NCBI GenBank assembly: GCA_947489425.1
Contig: CANLDL010000005.1
Span: 26,361-90,360 of the forward strand
Source: an uncultured Pseudomonadales bacterium
GTDB lineage: Bacteria; Pseudomonadota; Gammaproteobacteria; Pseudomonadales; Cellvibrionaceae
Direction of reading: 5' to 3'
Length of the DNA: 64,000 nucleotides
Each line of letters opens with the position of its first letter. The first letter of the stretch is position 1. Position numbers and translations under genes: made by a program. Of this stretch, positions 33,715-43,636 are shown piece by piece. A model generated the notes under the pieces. It saw only the letters and a program-made list of their open reading frames with translations, was not told the origin of the DNA and made no database searches.

Positions 33715-34617
33715 TTAAGAATGCTTGGTAACTCCGGCTAATACATTGTGCTCAGATAGCGTTTCTGTTTTTATACATTCAATAAACGAACGTACTTTTG
33801 CGGAGCCAGTTAAGTCACGATGACTAATTACCCATAAACCTACATTAATAGCGTCAAGGCTTATATCAACACGTTGTAGCTTTTCAGAAGCTTCGCCAAC
33901 AAAGCAAGGCATATAAGCCAAGCCCATCCCGCCTTCTGCCAATAATGCTAATGCTTCAAAGGAGTCTGCTTTTGCCACCACATTGTAGGGGGTGAGGATA
34001 TTGCTCACTTGACGTGCAACACTACCAGCGCTCATTTCAGAGGTTAAGCCCAGCCAATGGGCTGATTCAATTGGTCGGGGTCCACGCAGCTGATTAATGT
34101 AGTGTGGGGAGCCGTAAACACCAAATGCGATATCGCATAATCGAATACCCGATAGGTTTTCAGGAATAGTAATGGCGGGTCTTATGGCAACGTCCGCATC
34201 TAATTGACTAAGGTCCAATAAGCGGCTCGTGGTATTAAGCTCCAATGTTATTTTTGGGTAAGTTTGATGGAAGGTGAGCAAGTGGCGTTTAAGAACTAAA
34301 CGTAAAAGCGTGTCCGTCGTGGTCAATCGCAGAGTCCCTTCTAATTTCATCTCCTGCCCAAACACTTTTCGCTCCAGTGTTTTTACTGTGGTTTCTATCA
34401 CTAGTGCAGCATCTAGTAGCTGTTTGCCTTCGGCGGTCAGCTTGTACCCAGTGGGTAATTTATGAAATACCCGCAATTTGTGCCGATACTCAAAGTTACT
34501 GAGCCGCCTCAGCACCGTACTGTGATTAATACCGAGTGCTCGTGCACCTGCCGCAACTGAACCTGCATTTGCCACGGTTAATACGTATTGTAGGTCATCC
34601 CATCTTATACTGTGCAT
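33715..34617 (-). CDS. LysR-family transcriptional regulator
   Basis: A 300-residue LysR protein. The N-terminal winged helix has WDDLQYVLTVANAGSVAAGARALGINHSTVLRRLSNFE (continuous through the HTH), followed by the linker helix and a periplasmic-binding-like effector domain (from about residue 90). It is divergent from the class II cytochrome c gene, 110 bases away, which could be a target. The effector is unknown. Confidence 0.9.
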   Translation of the reverse strand: MHSIRWDDLQYVLTVANAGSVAAGARALGINHSTVLRRLSNFEYRHKLRVFHKLPTGYKLTAEGKQLLDAALVIETTVKTLERKVFGQEMKLEGTLRLTTTDTLLRLVLKRHLLTFHQTYPKITLELNTTSRLLDLSQLDADVAIRPAITIPENLSGIRLCDIAFGVYGSPHYINQLRGPRPIESAHWLGLTSEMSAGSVARQVSNILTPYNVVAKADSFEALALLAEGGMGLAYMPCFVGEASEKLQRVDISLDAINVGLWVISHRDLTGSAKVRSFIECIKTETLSEHNVLAGVTKHS

Positions 34618-34727
34618 TTTTGCATACCAGATCTGCTTTTTTAGCTAATTTGCTGCGCTAATAATAAAGGTATATTACTCATCTAAGCCAGACTTATTGG
34701 CATTAATTTTTTATAAGGGGTGCATAC

Positions 34728-35195
34728 ATGAAAAAAACAATAGTTAATACCTTGGGCATAGCACTGCTGAGCTTTGCTTCTTTAGGCATAGCGGCAGAGC
34801 CATATGAGGCTGAGATCAAGGCGCGACAAGCCTTTATGCAAGTGCTTAAATTCAACCTTGGTATTGTTGGAGATATGGCAAAAGGCAAACGTGATTATGA
34901 TGCAAAGCTCGCAGAGAGCGTGGCTAAAAATGTCCACGCTGCGTCTCTTATGGACAATGGAGCGATGTGGCCTAAAGGTTCTGATAATACTAATGCTGAC
35001 TTGACCATTAAAACAGCAGCGCTACCAAAAATTTGGTCAAATTTTCCAGAAGTTGTGGAAAAACACAAAGCCTGGATCGAGGCTTCTACTGCACTCGCGG
35101 CTAACGCGGGAAAAGGGCTTGATGCACTGCGCGAGTATGTTGTTCCTGTAGCCAAGTCTTGCCAAAGCTGCCACAAGAGTTTTCGAGCTAAATAA
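34728..35195 (+). CDS. Class II cytochrome c (cytochrome c-prime type), periplasmic
   Basis: A 155-residue protein with a signal peptide (cleavage after GIAA, about residue 23) and one heme site near the C-terminus, CQSCH at 145-149. Heme at the end of a four-helix protein is the class II layout, cytochrome c' or c-556. These bind nitric oxide or carry electrons. The first helix contains RQAFMQVLKFNLGIV, where c' has its distal residue region. A divergent LysR gene is next door; the siderophore-interacting-protein gene follows 113 bases downstream. Confidence 0.88.
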   Translation: MKKTIVNTLGIALLSFASLGIAAEPYEAEIKARQAFMQVLKFNLGIVGDMAKGKRDYDAKLAESVAKNVHAASLMDNGAMWPKGSDNTNADLTIKTAALPKIWSNFPEVVEKHKAWIEASTALAANAGKGLDALREYVVPVAKSCQSCHKSFRAK

Positions 35196-35308
35196 ATAGT
35201 AAGCTTAGAGGCAATTGCAGCTTTGCCTCTCTCTACCATAGCCAATTGATAGCCACTTTCTTAGATTCATATTCTTAAACCCACATTGTTAGATTTATTG
35301 CGAGTAAA

Positions 35309-36034
35309 GTGATGATCAATATCGTTGTAGAACAAAAAGCAGAGATTACCCCCCATCTACTGAGGTTGACCATGGCAGGCAAGGGGCTGGCCGAGTTTCC
35401 TGCGGATGCGAAGGGAGGTTATATCAAGTTGCTCTTTGATAATGACAAAACATCAAAGCCAGAGATGAGAACTTATACTATTCGTGATATTGATCACCAG
35501 ACTTGTACTATGGCGGTAGATTTTGTTGTGCATGGTGACAAAGGGCTAGCCTCATCCTGGGCTCAATCTTGTGAGATTGGCAGTGAGTTAACAATCCGTG
35601 GGCCAGGGCCTGTAAAGCAAGCTAATCAGCAGGCGGACTGGTTTTTCTTTGTCGGCGACTTGTCTTCGCTACCGGCTATCAGTGTTAATTTGGAGGCTCT
35701 GCAAGAAGACGCCATTGGTCATGCTTTGCTACTTGTCGAGAGTGATTCAGATATTCAGACTCTCGATGCTCCAGCGGGCATCGACATCGAGTGGTTAGTA
35801 TTGAACAATAGTATTGAGAATCACGCCAAGTTGATGAAGCAAGCGGTAGCCGCTAAAGCATGGCTACAAGGTGAATGTGCTGTGTGGTTAGCGGGTGAGT
35901 TTGAGGTAGTGAAAATGCTCAAAAAATACTTTCGTGATGATAAGTCGGTTAAAAAACTAAATGCCTATTATTCGAGTTATTGGAAACAAGGCCTAACGGA
36001 GCCCGATCACAAAAAAGAAAAGCAATCGCTATGA
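35309..36034 (+). CDS. Siderophore-interacting protein (FAD-linked ferric-siderophore reductase type)
   Basis: A 241-residue flavoprotein of the ViuB/YqjH group. RTYTIRDID is the FAD-binding RxYTxR motif, followed by DFVVHGDKGLASSWA and GPGPV; the NAD(P)H-binding-like half has FVGDLSSLPAISVNLE and a C-terminal YYSSYWKQGLTE. It reduces ferric siderophores in the cytosol to release iron. The start is GTG at 35309 or the adjacent ATG at 35312. Confidence 0.88.
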   Translation: MMINIVVEQKAEITPHLLRLTMAGKGLAEFPADAKGGYIKLLFDNDKTSKPEMRTYTIRDIDHQTCTMAVDFVVHGDKGLASSWAQSCEIGSELTIRGPGPVKQANQQADWFFFVGDLSSLPAISVNLEALQEDAIGHALLLVESDSDIQTLDAPAGIDIEWLVLNNSIENHAKLMKQAVAAKAWLQGECAVWLAGEFEVVKMLKKYFRDDKSVKKLNAYYSSYWKQGLTEPDHKKEKQSL

Positions 36035-36035
36035 T

Positions 36036-36119
36036 ATGAACGCAGTATATGCACTGCTTGTTGGCCTATTCATTTTATTGGTGTTCAATAGACTATCATT
36101 ACGCATCTTCAGTGGCTAA
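36036..36119 (+). CDS. Possible 27-residue membrane miniprotein
   Basis: An ATG overlapping the preceding stop region opens 27 codons (MNAVYALLVGLFILLVFNRL..., ending ISG-like at TAA 36117-36119) with one hydrophobic helix and a basic C-terminus, the look of a small single-span protein. It lies in the 119-base gap before dnaE. No clear Shine-Dalgarno except the end of the upstream gene; translation by coupling is possible. It may be chance. Confidence 0.25.
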   Translation: MNAVYALLVGLFILLVFNRLSLRIFSG

Positions 36120-36153
36120 AATATGCGGCCAATAACTCTAAAGATGTAGTTTC

Positions 36154-39100
36154 ATGACCACCGACTTTGTCCACCTTCGCTTGCATACCGAATATTCCCT
36201 AATAGACAGTACTGTAAGGGTTAAGAAGCTCATTGCTGCTGTTGCAGAGATGGGAATGCCTGCGGTGGGTATTTCTGACCAGTGTAACTTTTATGGGCTT
36301 ATTAAGTTTTATAGTGCTGCACAAAATAATGGTGTTAAGCCCATTATAGGAGTAGATCTGTGGGTTCGAGAAGATCAAGAAGACGCTAAGCAATCCACTA
36401 TTTGCTTACTTGCCATGAATCATACGGGCTATTTGAATATTATCCGTTTGATCTCTAGAGGCTTTCAGGAGGGACAATACCATGGTGTGCCTTATGTGCG
36501 TCGTGAATGGATTCGAGAGCATAATGAAGGTGTGATTGCGCTATCGGCTGGTCGCCAAGGTGATATAGGTCAAGCTTTAATTGGCGGGCGCGAGAGCGAG
36601 GCCAGAGCATTATTGATTGAGTGGCAGCAGGATTTTCCTAACCGCTTTTATATCGAGCTACAGCGCACGGGCCGCCAAAATGAAGAAACATATTTACATG
36701 CGGCAGTAGAATTAGCCGAAGCTCAGCAAATCCCGGTTGTTGCGACTAACGACGTGTGTTTTTTGAAAGCAGAGGAGTTCGAAGCTCACGAGGCTCGGGT
36801 GTGTATTGGTGAGGGGCGTACTCTAGATGACCCTCGCCGAGAGCGGCGCTACTCCGAGCAACAATACCTGCGTACCCCCACCGAAATGGCTGAGCTATTT
36901 AGTGATATACCCGAGGCGCTTGCTAATACAGTTGAGATAGCCAAGCGCTGTAATGTGGATATCGAATTGGGTAATTATTACTTACCCGATTACCCAATCC
37001 CTGAAAATATTACAGAAGATCCCTTTTTTGCCAAGTATGTCTCCTACGAGACCTTAGAGAACTATGCCAAAGATGCAATGGCAGGGCAGTGGGCAAAAGA
37101 GGGGGATGATAGAACCCATACCGATGAATACAATGAGATGGTACAAACCAATGTATTCTTCCAAAAGGTCTCCTACGAAGGGTTATACAAACGCTTATCA
37201 ATTATCTTCCCCAATAAAAAATTAGAAGAGGGCACGGAGGAATACAAAAGTCTTTTAAAAGAATATGAAGATCGCCTGCGTTACGAGCTCGACATCATTA
37301 TGCAGATGGGCTTTCCTGGTTACTTTTTGATTGTGATGGACTTTATCCAGTGGGCTAAAGACCATGATATTCCAGTTGGGCCTGGACGTGGCTCTGGCGC
37401 GGGATCGTTGGTAGCTTATTCGCAAGATATTACCGACCTTGATCCACTCGAATACGATTTGCTATTTGAGCGCTTCCTAAATCCAGAACGGGTCTCGATG
37501 CCTGACTTCGATATCGACTTTTGTATGGATAATCGCGATCAGGTTATTAATTATGTTGCCGAGACTTATGGCCGCGATGCCGTCTCGCAAATTATTACTT
37601 TTGGTACTATGGCAGCTAAGGCTGTTGTGCGTGATGTGGCGCGCGTACAGGGTAAGTCATATGGCCTTGCCGATAAACTTTCAAAGATGATTCCAATGGA
37701 TATTGGTATTACGCTGCAAAAAGCTTACGACCAAGAGGAAGGCCTACGTGAATTTTTAGCCAATGATGGCGATGCCCAAGAGATTTGGGATATGTCGCTA
37801 TTACTCGAAGGTGTGACACGTAATGTGGGTAAGCATGCTGGTGGTGTGGTCATAGCGCCAACTAAGCTTACGGATTTTTCTCCACTATTTTGTGATGAAA
37901 CCGGTAAAGGTTTGGTTACCCAATACGATAAAAATGATGTTGAATCGGCGGGGCTGGTTAAATTCGACTTCTTAGGTCTGCGCACACTCACTATTATTGA
38001 TTGGGCTGTGGCGATGATTAATCGTCGCCGTAAAGAGCAAGGTGAAGAGCCTATTGATATTGCTCATATCGACCTTGCTGACCCCACGACTTATAAAATG
38101 CTTAAAACCGCTGAGACTACCGCCGTATTCCAGCTGGAATCTCGTGGTATGAAGGACTTAATTAAGCGCCTACAACCCGATGATATAGAAGATATGACGG
38201 CACTGGTGGCATTGTTTCGCCCAGGGCCTTTGCAATCGGGCATGGTGGATGACTTTATTAACCGTAAGCATGGTCGTGCGCAAGTGGCTTACCCCGATGC
38301 AAAATATCAGCACGAAAAACTAAAGCCCATTTTAGAACCTACCTATGGCGTTATTGTTTACCAAGAACAAGTTATGCAAATTGCTCAGGAACTTGCAGGG
38401 TATTCCTTGGGTGGTGCCGACTTGCTTCGCCGTGCTATGGGTAAGAAAAAACCCGAAGAGATGGCCAAGCAGCGCGAAGTATTCGAGACAGGTGCAAAAG
38501 ATCAAGGTGTAGATCCAACGCTTGCCATTAAAATTTTTGACTTGGTAGAAAAGTTTGCAGGCTATGGTTTTAACAAATCCCACTCGGCTGCTTATGCCGT
38601 GGTGTCGTTTCAAACGGCGTGGCTAAAAACTCACTACCCCGCAGAATTTATGGCAGCAACCATGTCATCGGATATGGATAAAACCGACAAGGTTGTGACT
38701 TTTGTTGAAGAATGCCGCTCGATGGAGCTGAGTTTACTACCGCCTGATGTTAACAACGGCGAATTTCAATTTACCGTCGATAAAGAACAAAATATTATTT
38801 ATGGTTTGGGAGCTATTAAAGGCTTGGGCGAAGGCCCGGTAGGCAATATTATTGAGGCGCGTAAAGATGGGCCATTTACAGACCTTTTTGATTTTTGTGC
38901 GCGTGTTGATTCGCGTAAAGTTAATAAGCGTGCTCTAGAAGCACTCGTTCGCAGTGGCTCCTTTGATCGCATTGGTCCACAAATATTTTTACCCGAAGAG
39001 CCTGCAAGACCGGGCCGCCCCAAAAAAGCCCCTGTGTTAGATCTCGATCTTACTCGTGCGATTTTATTTAGTGCGTTAGGCGAGGCAGTTAAAACTGCCG

Positions 39101-39906
39101 AGCAAAAACAACAAAACATTAACGCAGGTATGGGCGATTTATTTGGTGATGTACTTCCAGGCTCTGGCAATAGCGACGATGAAAACTACGATGTATATAG
39201 TGATTTTAATAAAGTGCGTCGTTTTAGTATTAAAGAGCGCTTAAACGGAGAGAGCGATACGCTGGGCCTATATTTAACAGGTCACCCGATTGAAGAATAC
39301 GATGCTGAAATTAAATATCTTGTCTCCTCGCGCATTGCTGATTTAACGGCCGATAAGAAATTGCGCAAAATTGCAGGGCTAGTAGTTGCCATGCGCGTGA
39401 TGAAAACTAAACGTGGCGATACTATGGGTTTTATTACGCTTGATGATCGCTCAGGTCGCATTGAGGTCGCTGTTTTTGCAGATACTTACACAAAGTATAA
39501 AGATAAACTCATCAAAGATGCTTTGTTGATTGTCGAAGGGCAGGTGAGTCAAGACGATTACAGTGGCGGCTTAAAAATGCGTGCAGATAGTGTTGTATCA
39601 CTAAGTGATGCTCGCCAAGAACAGTTAAAAGCGATTAGCCTTTATTGGTTGAGCCAATCATTAGGTACAGATTACGAGCAAAAACTACTGCGTATTATTG
39701 AGCCTTATCGGGTACAACTCAATAATATGGAAGGATACCCTGCAAATAGTAATGTAAAAGGCTGTGATCTCTTAATTCACTATCAGCGCGCCGATGCAAA
39801 AGTATTATTAAAATTGCCAGAAGCCTATCGTATCCAAGCCGTAGATGGTGTGATTATGCAATTAAAAGAAGCCTTTGGTGTTAAGAATATTGAATTGAAA
39901 TACTAA
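36154..39906 (+). CDS. dnaE: DNA polymerase III alpha subunit
   Basis: A 1250-residue replicative polymerase. The PHP domain starts at FVHLRLHTEYSLID. The catalytic core has GPGRGSGAGSLVAY (409-422) and PDFDIDFCMDNRD with catalytic Asp451 and Asp453 (E. coli Asp401 and Asp403). GFNKSHSAAYAVVSFQTAWLK (with following region) and a C-terminal OB fold (KIAGLVVAMRVMKTKRGD) are present. It is 90 residues longer than the E. coli enzyme. Most of the extra sequence is between residues about 288 and 365, before the YEDRLRYELDIIMQMGFPGY segment, plus a Pro-rich insertion near PARPGRPKKAP. It stands alone; in E. coli it precedes accA, here separated by two genes. Confidence 0.97.
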   Translation: MTTDFVHLRLHTEYSLIDSTVRVKKLIAAVAEMGMPAVGISDQCNFYGLIKFYSAAQNNGVKPIIGVDLWVREDQEDAKQSTICLLAMNHTGYLNIIRLISRGFQEGQYHGVPYVRREWIREHNEGVIALSAGRQGDIGQALIGGRESEARALLIEWQQDFPNRFYIELQRTGRQNEETYLHAAVELAEAQQIPVVATNDVCFLKAEEFEAHEARVCIGEGRTLDDPRRERRYSEQQYLRTPTEMAELFSDIPEALANTVEIAKRCNVDIELGNYYLPDYPIPENITEDPFFAKYVSYETLENYAKDAMAGQWAKEGDDRTHTDEYNEMVQTNVFFQKVSYEGLYKRLSIIFPNKKLEEGTEEYKSLLKEYEDRLRYELDIIMQMGFPGYFLIVMDFIQWAKDHDIPVGPGRGSGAGSLVAYSQDITDLDPLEYDLLFERFLNPERVSMPDFDIDFCMDNRDQVINYVAETYGRDAVSQIITFGTMAAKAVVRDVARVQGKSYGLADKLSKMIPMDIGITLQKAYDQEEGLREFLANDGDAQEIWDMSLLLEGVTRNVGKHAGGVVIAPTKLTDFSPLFCDETGKGLVTQYDKNDVESAGLVKFDFLGLRTLTIIDWAVAMINRRRKEQGEEPIDIAHIDLADPTTYKMLKTAETTAVFQLESRGMKDLIKRLQPDDIEDMTALVALFRPGPLQSGMVDDFINRKHGRAQVAYPDAKYQHEKLKPILEPTYGVIVYQEQVMQIAQELAGYSLGGADLLRRAMGKKKPEEMAKQREVFETGAKDQGVDPTLAIKIFDLVEKFAGYGFNKSHSAAYAVVSFQTAWLKTHYPAEFMAATMSSDMDKTDKVVTFVEECRSMELSLLPPDVNNGEFQFTVDKEQNIIYGLGAIKGLGEGPVGNIIEARKDGPFTDLFDFCARVDSRKVNKRALEALVRSGSFDRIGPQIFLPEEPARPGRPKKAPVLDLDLTRAILFSALGEAVKTAEQKQQNINAGMGDLFGDVLPGSGNSDDENYDVYSDFNKVRRFSIKERLNGESDTLGLYLTGHPIEEYDAEIKYLVSSRIADLTADKKLRKIAGLVVAMRVMKTKRGDTMGFITLDDRSGRIEVAVFADTYTKYKDKLIKDALLIVEGQVSQDDYSGGLKMRADSVVSLSDARQEQLKAISLYWLSQSLGTDYEQKLLRIIEPYRVQLNNMEGYPANSNVKGCDLLIHYQRADAKVLLKLPEAYRIQAVDGVIMQLKEAFGVKNIELKY

Positions 39907-39964
39907 AGCCATACTTATAAATTTATAAAAATGTGCTTAATATAAAAAGATAAAAGGTATAGCA

Positions 39965-40432
39965 ATGAGTGATAGAAAAGGTGCGTTAACCGACAAGCAG
40001 CTATCAAATAATGATGAGCAAATTATCCCTAATATTCCTAATTTTTGTTTTCCTAAACCGGCTGAGCGGTCAACAAAATTCTCGCAAGCAGTATCGACAA
40101 TTGAACCTGAAAAACTTAACGAATATCGTAGCGCCTCGGCATTTATGCAAGCCATCGCCGAAGAGGCAATGATGTGGAAGCAGCAACTGCCAGAGAATTT
40201 TAAGCCTGCAATTCTAGCTATTATTAATGGTGGTACACAAATCAGTGTGACGGGATTAGCGCAGGTTAGCTTTCATGGTATACGTATAGAGGGCACACTA
40301 AATGGTGCACCTTGCTCATTGCTTGTACATCAATCTACAGTACAAATACTGTGTTTTGGTCAAGAGATTGTCGAGCAAGAAGAGCGCAGGCCTATAGGAT
40401 TTATTTGGCCTGAAAACGAAGTCGAAGTCTGA
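39965..40432 (+). CDS. Hypothetical protein downstream of dnaE
   Basis: A 155-residue soluble protein I do not recognise. The N-terminal third is polar and low-complexity; the C-terminal part (from about residue 75) looks folded: ILAIINGGTQISVTGLAQVSFHGIRIEGT, split by turns, then LLVHQSTVQILCFGQE. Same strand as dnaE, 58 bases downstream, with a weak ribosome binding site (aaaggt). Possibly conserved only in close relatives. Confidence 0.6.
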   Translation: MSDRKGALTDKQLSNNDEQIIPNIPNFCFPKPAERSTKFSQAVSTIEPEKLNEYRSASAFMQAIAEEAMMWKQQLPENFKPAILAIINGGTQISVTGLAQVSFHGIRIEGTLNGAPCSLLVHQSTVQILCFGQEIVEQEERRPIGFIWPENEVEV

Positions 40433-40544
40433 AAAACTACCTACGTTGGTATTACGGCGTTTACCCCTCAAGGGGGTACCGAGGAAAAATTTACTTAAAG
40501 CAGTCATTTATAAATTATAAACCCCCTCTTTTCTCAGGTATTTA

Positions 40545-42077
40545 CTATTTAAGTATAGATCCCAAAACCCCACGAATAATCGAGCGGCCTAGTTGCGAGC
40601 CAATAGCACGCGCTGCACTTTTAAAAAATGCTTCACCTGCGCTTTGGCGATTACTTCTTCTGCTAGATGTTCTTGTGCGTTGGCCTCGGCTTGTTTGGCG
40701 GCTCTTGGCTTCTTGTTTTTCTTTTGCGACTCTTAATTTTTCTTGTTCCTTTTCTAGCCTTTCGTTTTCTGTTGCAAGTTTATTTTCTTCCGCTCGTTTT
40801 TTTAATATCTCGTAAGCAGATTCACGATCAATTTCTGTATCGTAACGGCCGTTATAAGGTGAGCGTGATAAATGTTCGGTACGCTCTTCATCATTCATGG
40901 GGCCTATACGTGATTCCGGTGGGCGTATTAATACACGCTCAACGGGTGTAGGTTGGCCTTTTTCGTTGAGTACGGATACGAGTGCTTCGCCAATACCTAA
41001 CTCGGTAATGCATTGTTCGGTATTAATATTGGGGTTTTCAGGGAAGGTCTCAGCAACGGCTTTAACAGTCTTTTTATCTTTAGGCGTAAAAGCACGCAGT
41101 GCATGCTGAATCTTTAAGCCCAGTTGTCCGAGTATTTCTTCTGGTACATCCAGTGGGCTTTGGGTAACAAAGTAAATGCCAACACCCTTAGAGCGAATCA
41201 AACGCACCACTTGTTCTATTTTATCAACGAGTATTTTAGGTGCATCATCAAATAATAAGTGTGCCTCGTCAAAAAAGAGTACAAACTTTGGCTTTTCGGC
41301 ATCGCCCACTTCAGGCAAGTTTTCAAATAGCTCTGATAGTAACCAGAGTAAAAAAGTTGCATAGAGTTTAGGAGATTGCTGAATCACTTTTGATGCATCA
41401 AAGACATTAATAATGCCATTACCTGAGAAGTCATTATGAATTAAGTCGTTTAACTCAATAGCAGGTTCGCCTAAAAAAAGTTCAGCGCCTTGTTCTTCTA
41501 AGACGATAAGCCTGCGTTGAATAGCACCAAGACTTGCCTTAGAAATATTGCCATATTCAGATTTAAGCTCGGCAGTATTGTCACCAATCCATATAAGCAT
41601 TGAGCGTAAATCTTTTAGGTCGAGCAATAGCCAACCATTATCATCAGCGACTTTAAAGCAGGCATATAGCACACCGGTTTGTGTATCGTTCAATTCCAAT
41701 AAGCTTAACCAAAGTAGGGGGCCAATTTCACTCACTGTGGTGCGCAGTGGATGCCCTTTAGTCGCATAAAAATCCCAAAATACCGTAGGGAATCCACGAG
41801 CTTGATAGCCATCAATCTTTATGGTTTCAATACGTTCGTCAATTTTAGAGTGTGGTTGGCCTGGTTTTGCGAGGCCAGAGATATCGCCTTTTACGTCGGC
41901 TAAAAATACGGGTACGCCATTTTTAGAAAAACTCTCAGCGAGTGTTTGTAAGGTGATGGTTTTACCCGTACCGGTTGCACCAGTAATTAGGCCATGGCGG
42001 TTAGCCATTTTGGCATTTAATTTAACTTGGCAGTTATTATTGCCTCCTATGAGGAACTCAAGCGGCGACTGGCTCAC
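40545..42077 (-). CDS. yjgR: HerA-like ATPase (YjgR/DUF853 family)
   Basis: A 510-residue P-loop ATPase. Walker A is GATGTGKT (33-40), Walker B is FVLFFDEAHLLFDD, and the arginine-rich C-terminus follows a coiled coil (KRAEENKLATENERLEKEQ...). It matches E. coli YjgR in length and in VFLADVKGDISGLAKPG. HerA/FtsK-type motors translocate DNA or protein; YjgR has no established role. It is convergent with the dnaE-linked gene and divergent from accA. Confidence 0.9.
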   Translation of the reverse strand: MSQSPLEFLIGGNNNCQVKLNAKMANRHGLITGATGTGKTITLQTLAESFSKNGVPVFLADVKGDISGLAKPGQPHSKIDERIETIKIDGYQARGFPTVFWDFYATKGHPLRTTVSEIGPLLWLSLLELNDTQTGVLYACFKVADDNGWLLLDLKDLRSMLIWIGDNTAELKSEYGNISKASLGAIQRRLIVLEEQGAELFLGEPAIELNDLIHNDFSGNGIINVFDASKVIQQSPKLYATFLLWLLSELFENLPEVGDAEKPKFVLFFDEAHLLFDDAPKILVDKIEQVVRLIRSKGVGIYFVTQSPLDVPEEILGQLGLKIQHALRAFTPKDKKTVKAVAETFPENPNINTEQCITELGIGEALVSVLNEKGQPTPVERVLIRPPESRIGPMNDEERTEHLSRSPYNGRYDTEIDRESAYEILKKRAEENKLATENERLEKEQEKLRVAKEKQEAKSRQTSRGQRTRTSSRRSNRQSAGEAFFKSAARAIGSQLGRSIIRGVLGSILK

Positions 42078-42365
42078 ATGTTTCTCCTTAAATGCGATTG
42101 ATTGCTTTATTTATTATTGTTGTATATTAGTATACTAGCATGTGTAGAGAATACCGTTCATTTGTTCACTATTTGTAGTGGCTAGGATTTTCTCCGGTAG
42201 GCTATATTTTATCAATGATTAACAGTTAGCAGAAAATCCAAGGCTACGACTATTGAGAGCGAGCGTTCTAATGTTTTTTCTCGACGAATGTCGCCCATTA
42301 GCGTATCTTATACATCTTTTGTAAAATCCCCATATATCCTAATTTTGTAGATAGGCAAGGCCCTT

Positions 42366-43313
42366 ATGAATCCAAATTACCTCGATTTTGAGCAACCCAT
42401 TGCGGAACTCGAAGGTAAAATCGAAGAGTTACAGCTAGTAGGTAACGATAACGATTTAAATATCACCGATGAGATTGAAAGACTTAAAGAGAAGAATAAA
42501 AAACTTACAGCGAGTCTTTATGAAAACTTAACGCCTTGGCAAGTAGTAAAAGTTGCTAGGCATCCTCAGCGCCCATACTCGACAGATTATATTACGCGTA
42601 TCTTTGATGATTGGGACGAGTTGCATGGCGACCGTCATTTTGGCGATGATGCAGCTATTGTTGGCGGTGTAGCACGTTTGAACGACAAGCCAGTGATGGT
42701 TATTGGCGAAGAGAAAGGTCGTAGTGTGCCCGATAAAGTAAAGCGTAATTTTGGCATGCCAAGACCAGAGGGTTATCGTAAAGCATTGCGCTTAATGGAA
42801 ATGGCAGAACGCTTTAAAATGCCAATCCTTACACTTATAGACACACCGGGGGCATATCCGGGTATCGATAGTGAAGAGCGTGGTATTAGTGAAGCCATTG
42901 CACAAAATTTAGCAGTGATGTCTCGACTTAAGACGCCTATTATCTGTACAGTGATTGGTGAGGGTTCATCGGGTGGTGCTTTGGCTATTGGTGTGGGTGA
43001 CCACCTTAATATGCTGCAATACTCTACTTACTTCGTTATCTCACCTGAAGGATGTGCCAACATTATCTGGAAGACCGTTGATAAAGCTGCTCAAGCTGCT
43101 GAGGCAATGGGTGTTACCTCCGAAGTGCTGCTTGATCTTGGTATTGTCGATGAAGTTATCCCTGAACCTTTAGGTGGTGCACACAGAGATATGGACGCTA
43201 TGGCGGCTGGTTTGAAGTCACGTTTAATTGCACAGGTTGATGATTTACTCGAAAAGCCTATCGATGAATTAGTTGAGCAGCGCTATAAACGTTTAATGTC
43301 TTACGGCAACTAA
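42366..43313 (+). CDS. accA: Acetyl-CoA carboxylase carboxyltransferase subunit alpha
   Basis: A 315-residue AccA. The start [22 protein letters not shown] and the core [43 protein letters not shown] and [15 protein letters not shown] are all diagnostic. With AccD it transfers CO2 from biotin to acetyl-CoA, the first step of fatty acid synthesis. A partial copy of the gcgagcg motif (agagcgagcg, 42256-42265) lies about 100 bases upstream. Separated from dnaE by two genes, unlike in E. coli. Confidence 0.97.
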   Translation: MNPNYLDFEQPIAELEGKIEELQLVGNDNDLNITDEIERLKEKNKKLTASLYENLTPWQVVKVARHPQRPYSTDYITRIFDDWDELHGDRHFGDDAAIVGGVARLNDKPVMVIGEEKGRSVPDKVKRNFGMPRPEGYRKALRLMEMAERFKMPILTLIDTPGAYPGIDSEERGISEAIAQNLAVMSRLKTPIICTVIGEGSSGGALAIGVGDHLNMLQYSTYFVISPEGCANIIWKTVDKAAQAAEAMGVTSEVLLDLGIVDEVIPEPLGGAHRDMDAMAAGLKSRLIAQVDDLLEKPIDELVEQRYKRLMSYGN

Positions 43314-43356
43314 AGGGTACTTCCAAAAATTGTCTTTTCCCATGATAGCGGCGTCA

Positions 43357-43438
43357 CTGGCTTTTGCTCCTGCAAAGCCAGATTACTGTACGTCCTGTAC
43401 ATAAGCTCCATGCTCGACTAATTTGCTTGGAGCAAATT
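43357..43438. repeat. Cluster of three small hairpins after accA, candidate intergenic repeat
   Basis: Arms ctggcttt (43357-43364) and aaagccag (43374-43381), then gtac-gtcct-gtac, then aatttgc (43420-43426) and gcaaatt (43432-43438). Such tight, multi-hairpin modules without coding capacity are typical of REP-like or MITE-like elements. The motif tacgtcctgtac has an inverse-looking relative near 26108-26125 (ctacaggacgtaggt). The rest of the 323-base gap has a terminator at 43585. Confidence 0.35.
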
Positions 43439-43584
43439 TGAATTTACCTGAAAGGTGAATAATAGGGATGTTATTCATTAATCCTCATGTATGCCTTATA
43501 CACTCTGGTTCTGTGCGTGGTGCTTCCTTGCTCTCACGAAAAAATCCTAATTTTTAAAATCACCCTATACCAATTTCAGATATA

Positions 43585-43614
43585 AAAAGCCCAATCATTG
43601 TATTGGGCTTTTTT
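43585..43614. terminator. Bidirectional terminator between accA and a GNAT gene
   Basis: aaaagcccaat (43585-43595) pairs with attgggctttt (43602-43612) around a 6-base loop, with A and T runs on the two sides, so it serves both convergent transcripts. Confidence 0.88.
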
Positions 43615-43636
43615 ATGTCTCAAATTTATCGTTGTA

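Noticed and set aside
38799..39170. A 123-residue reverse frame inside dnaE
   Set aside because: Antisense shadow of dnaE without any family resemblance.
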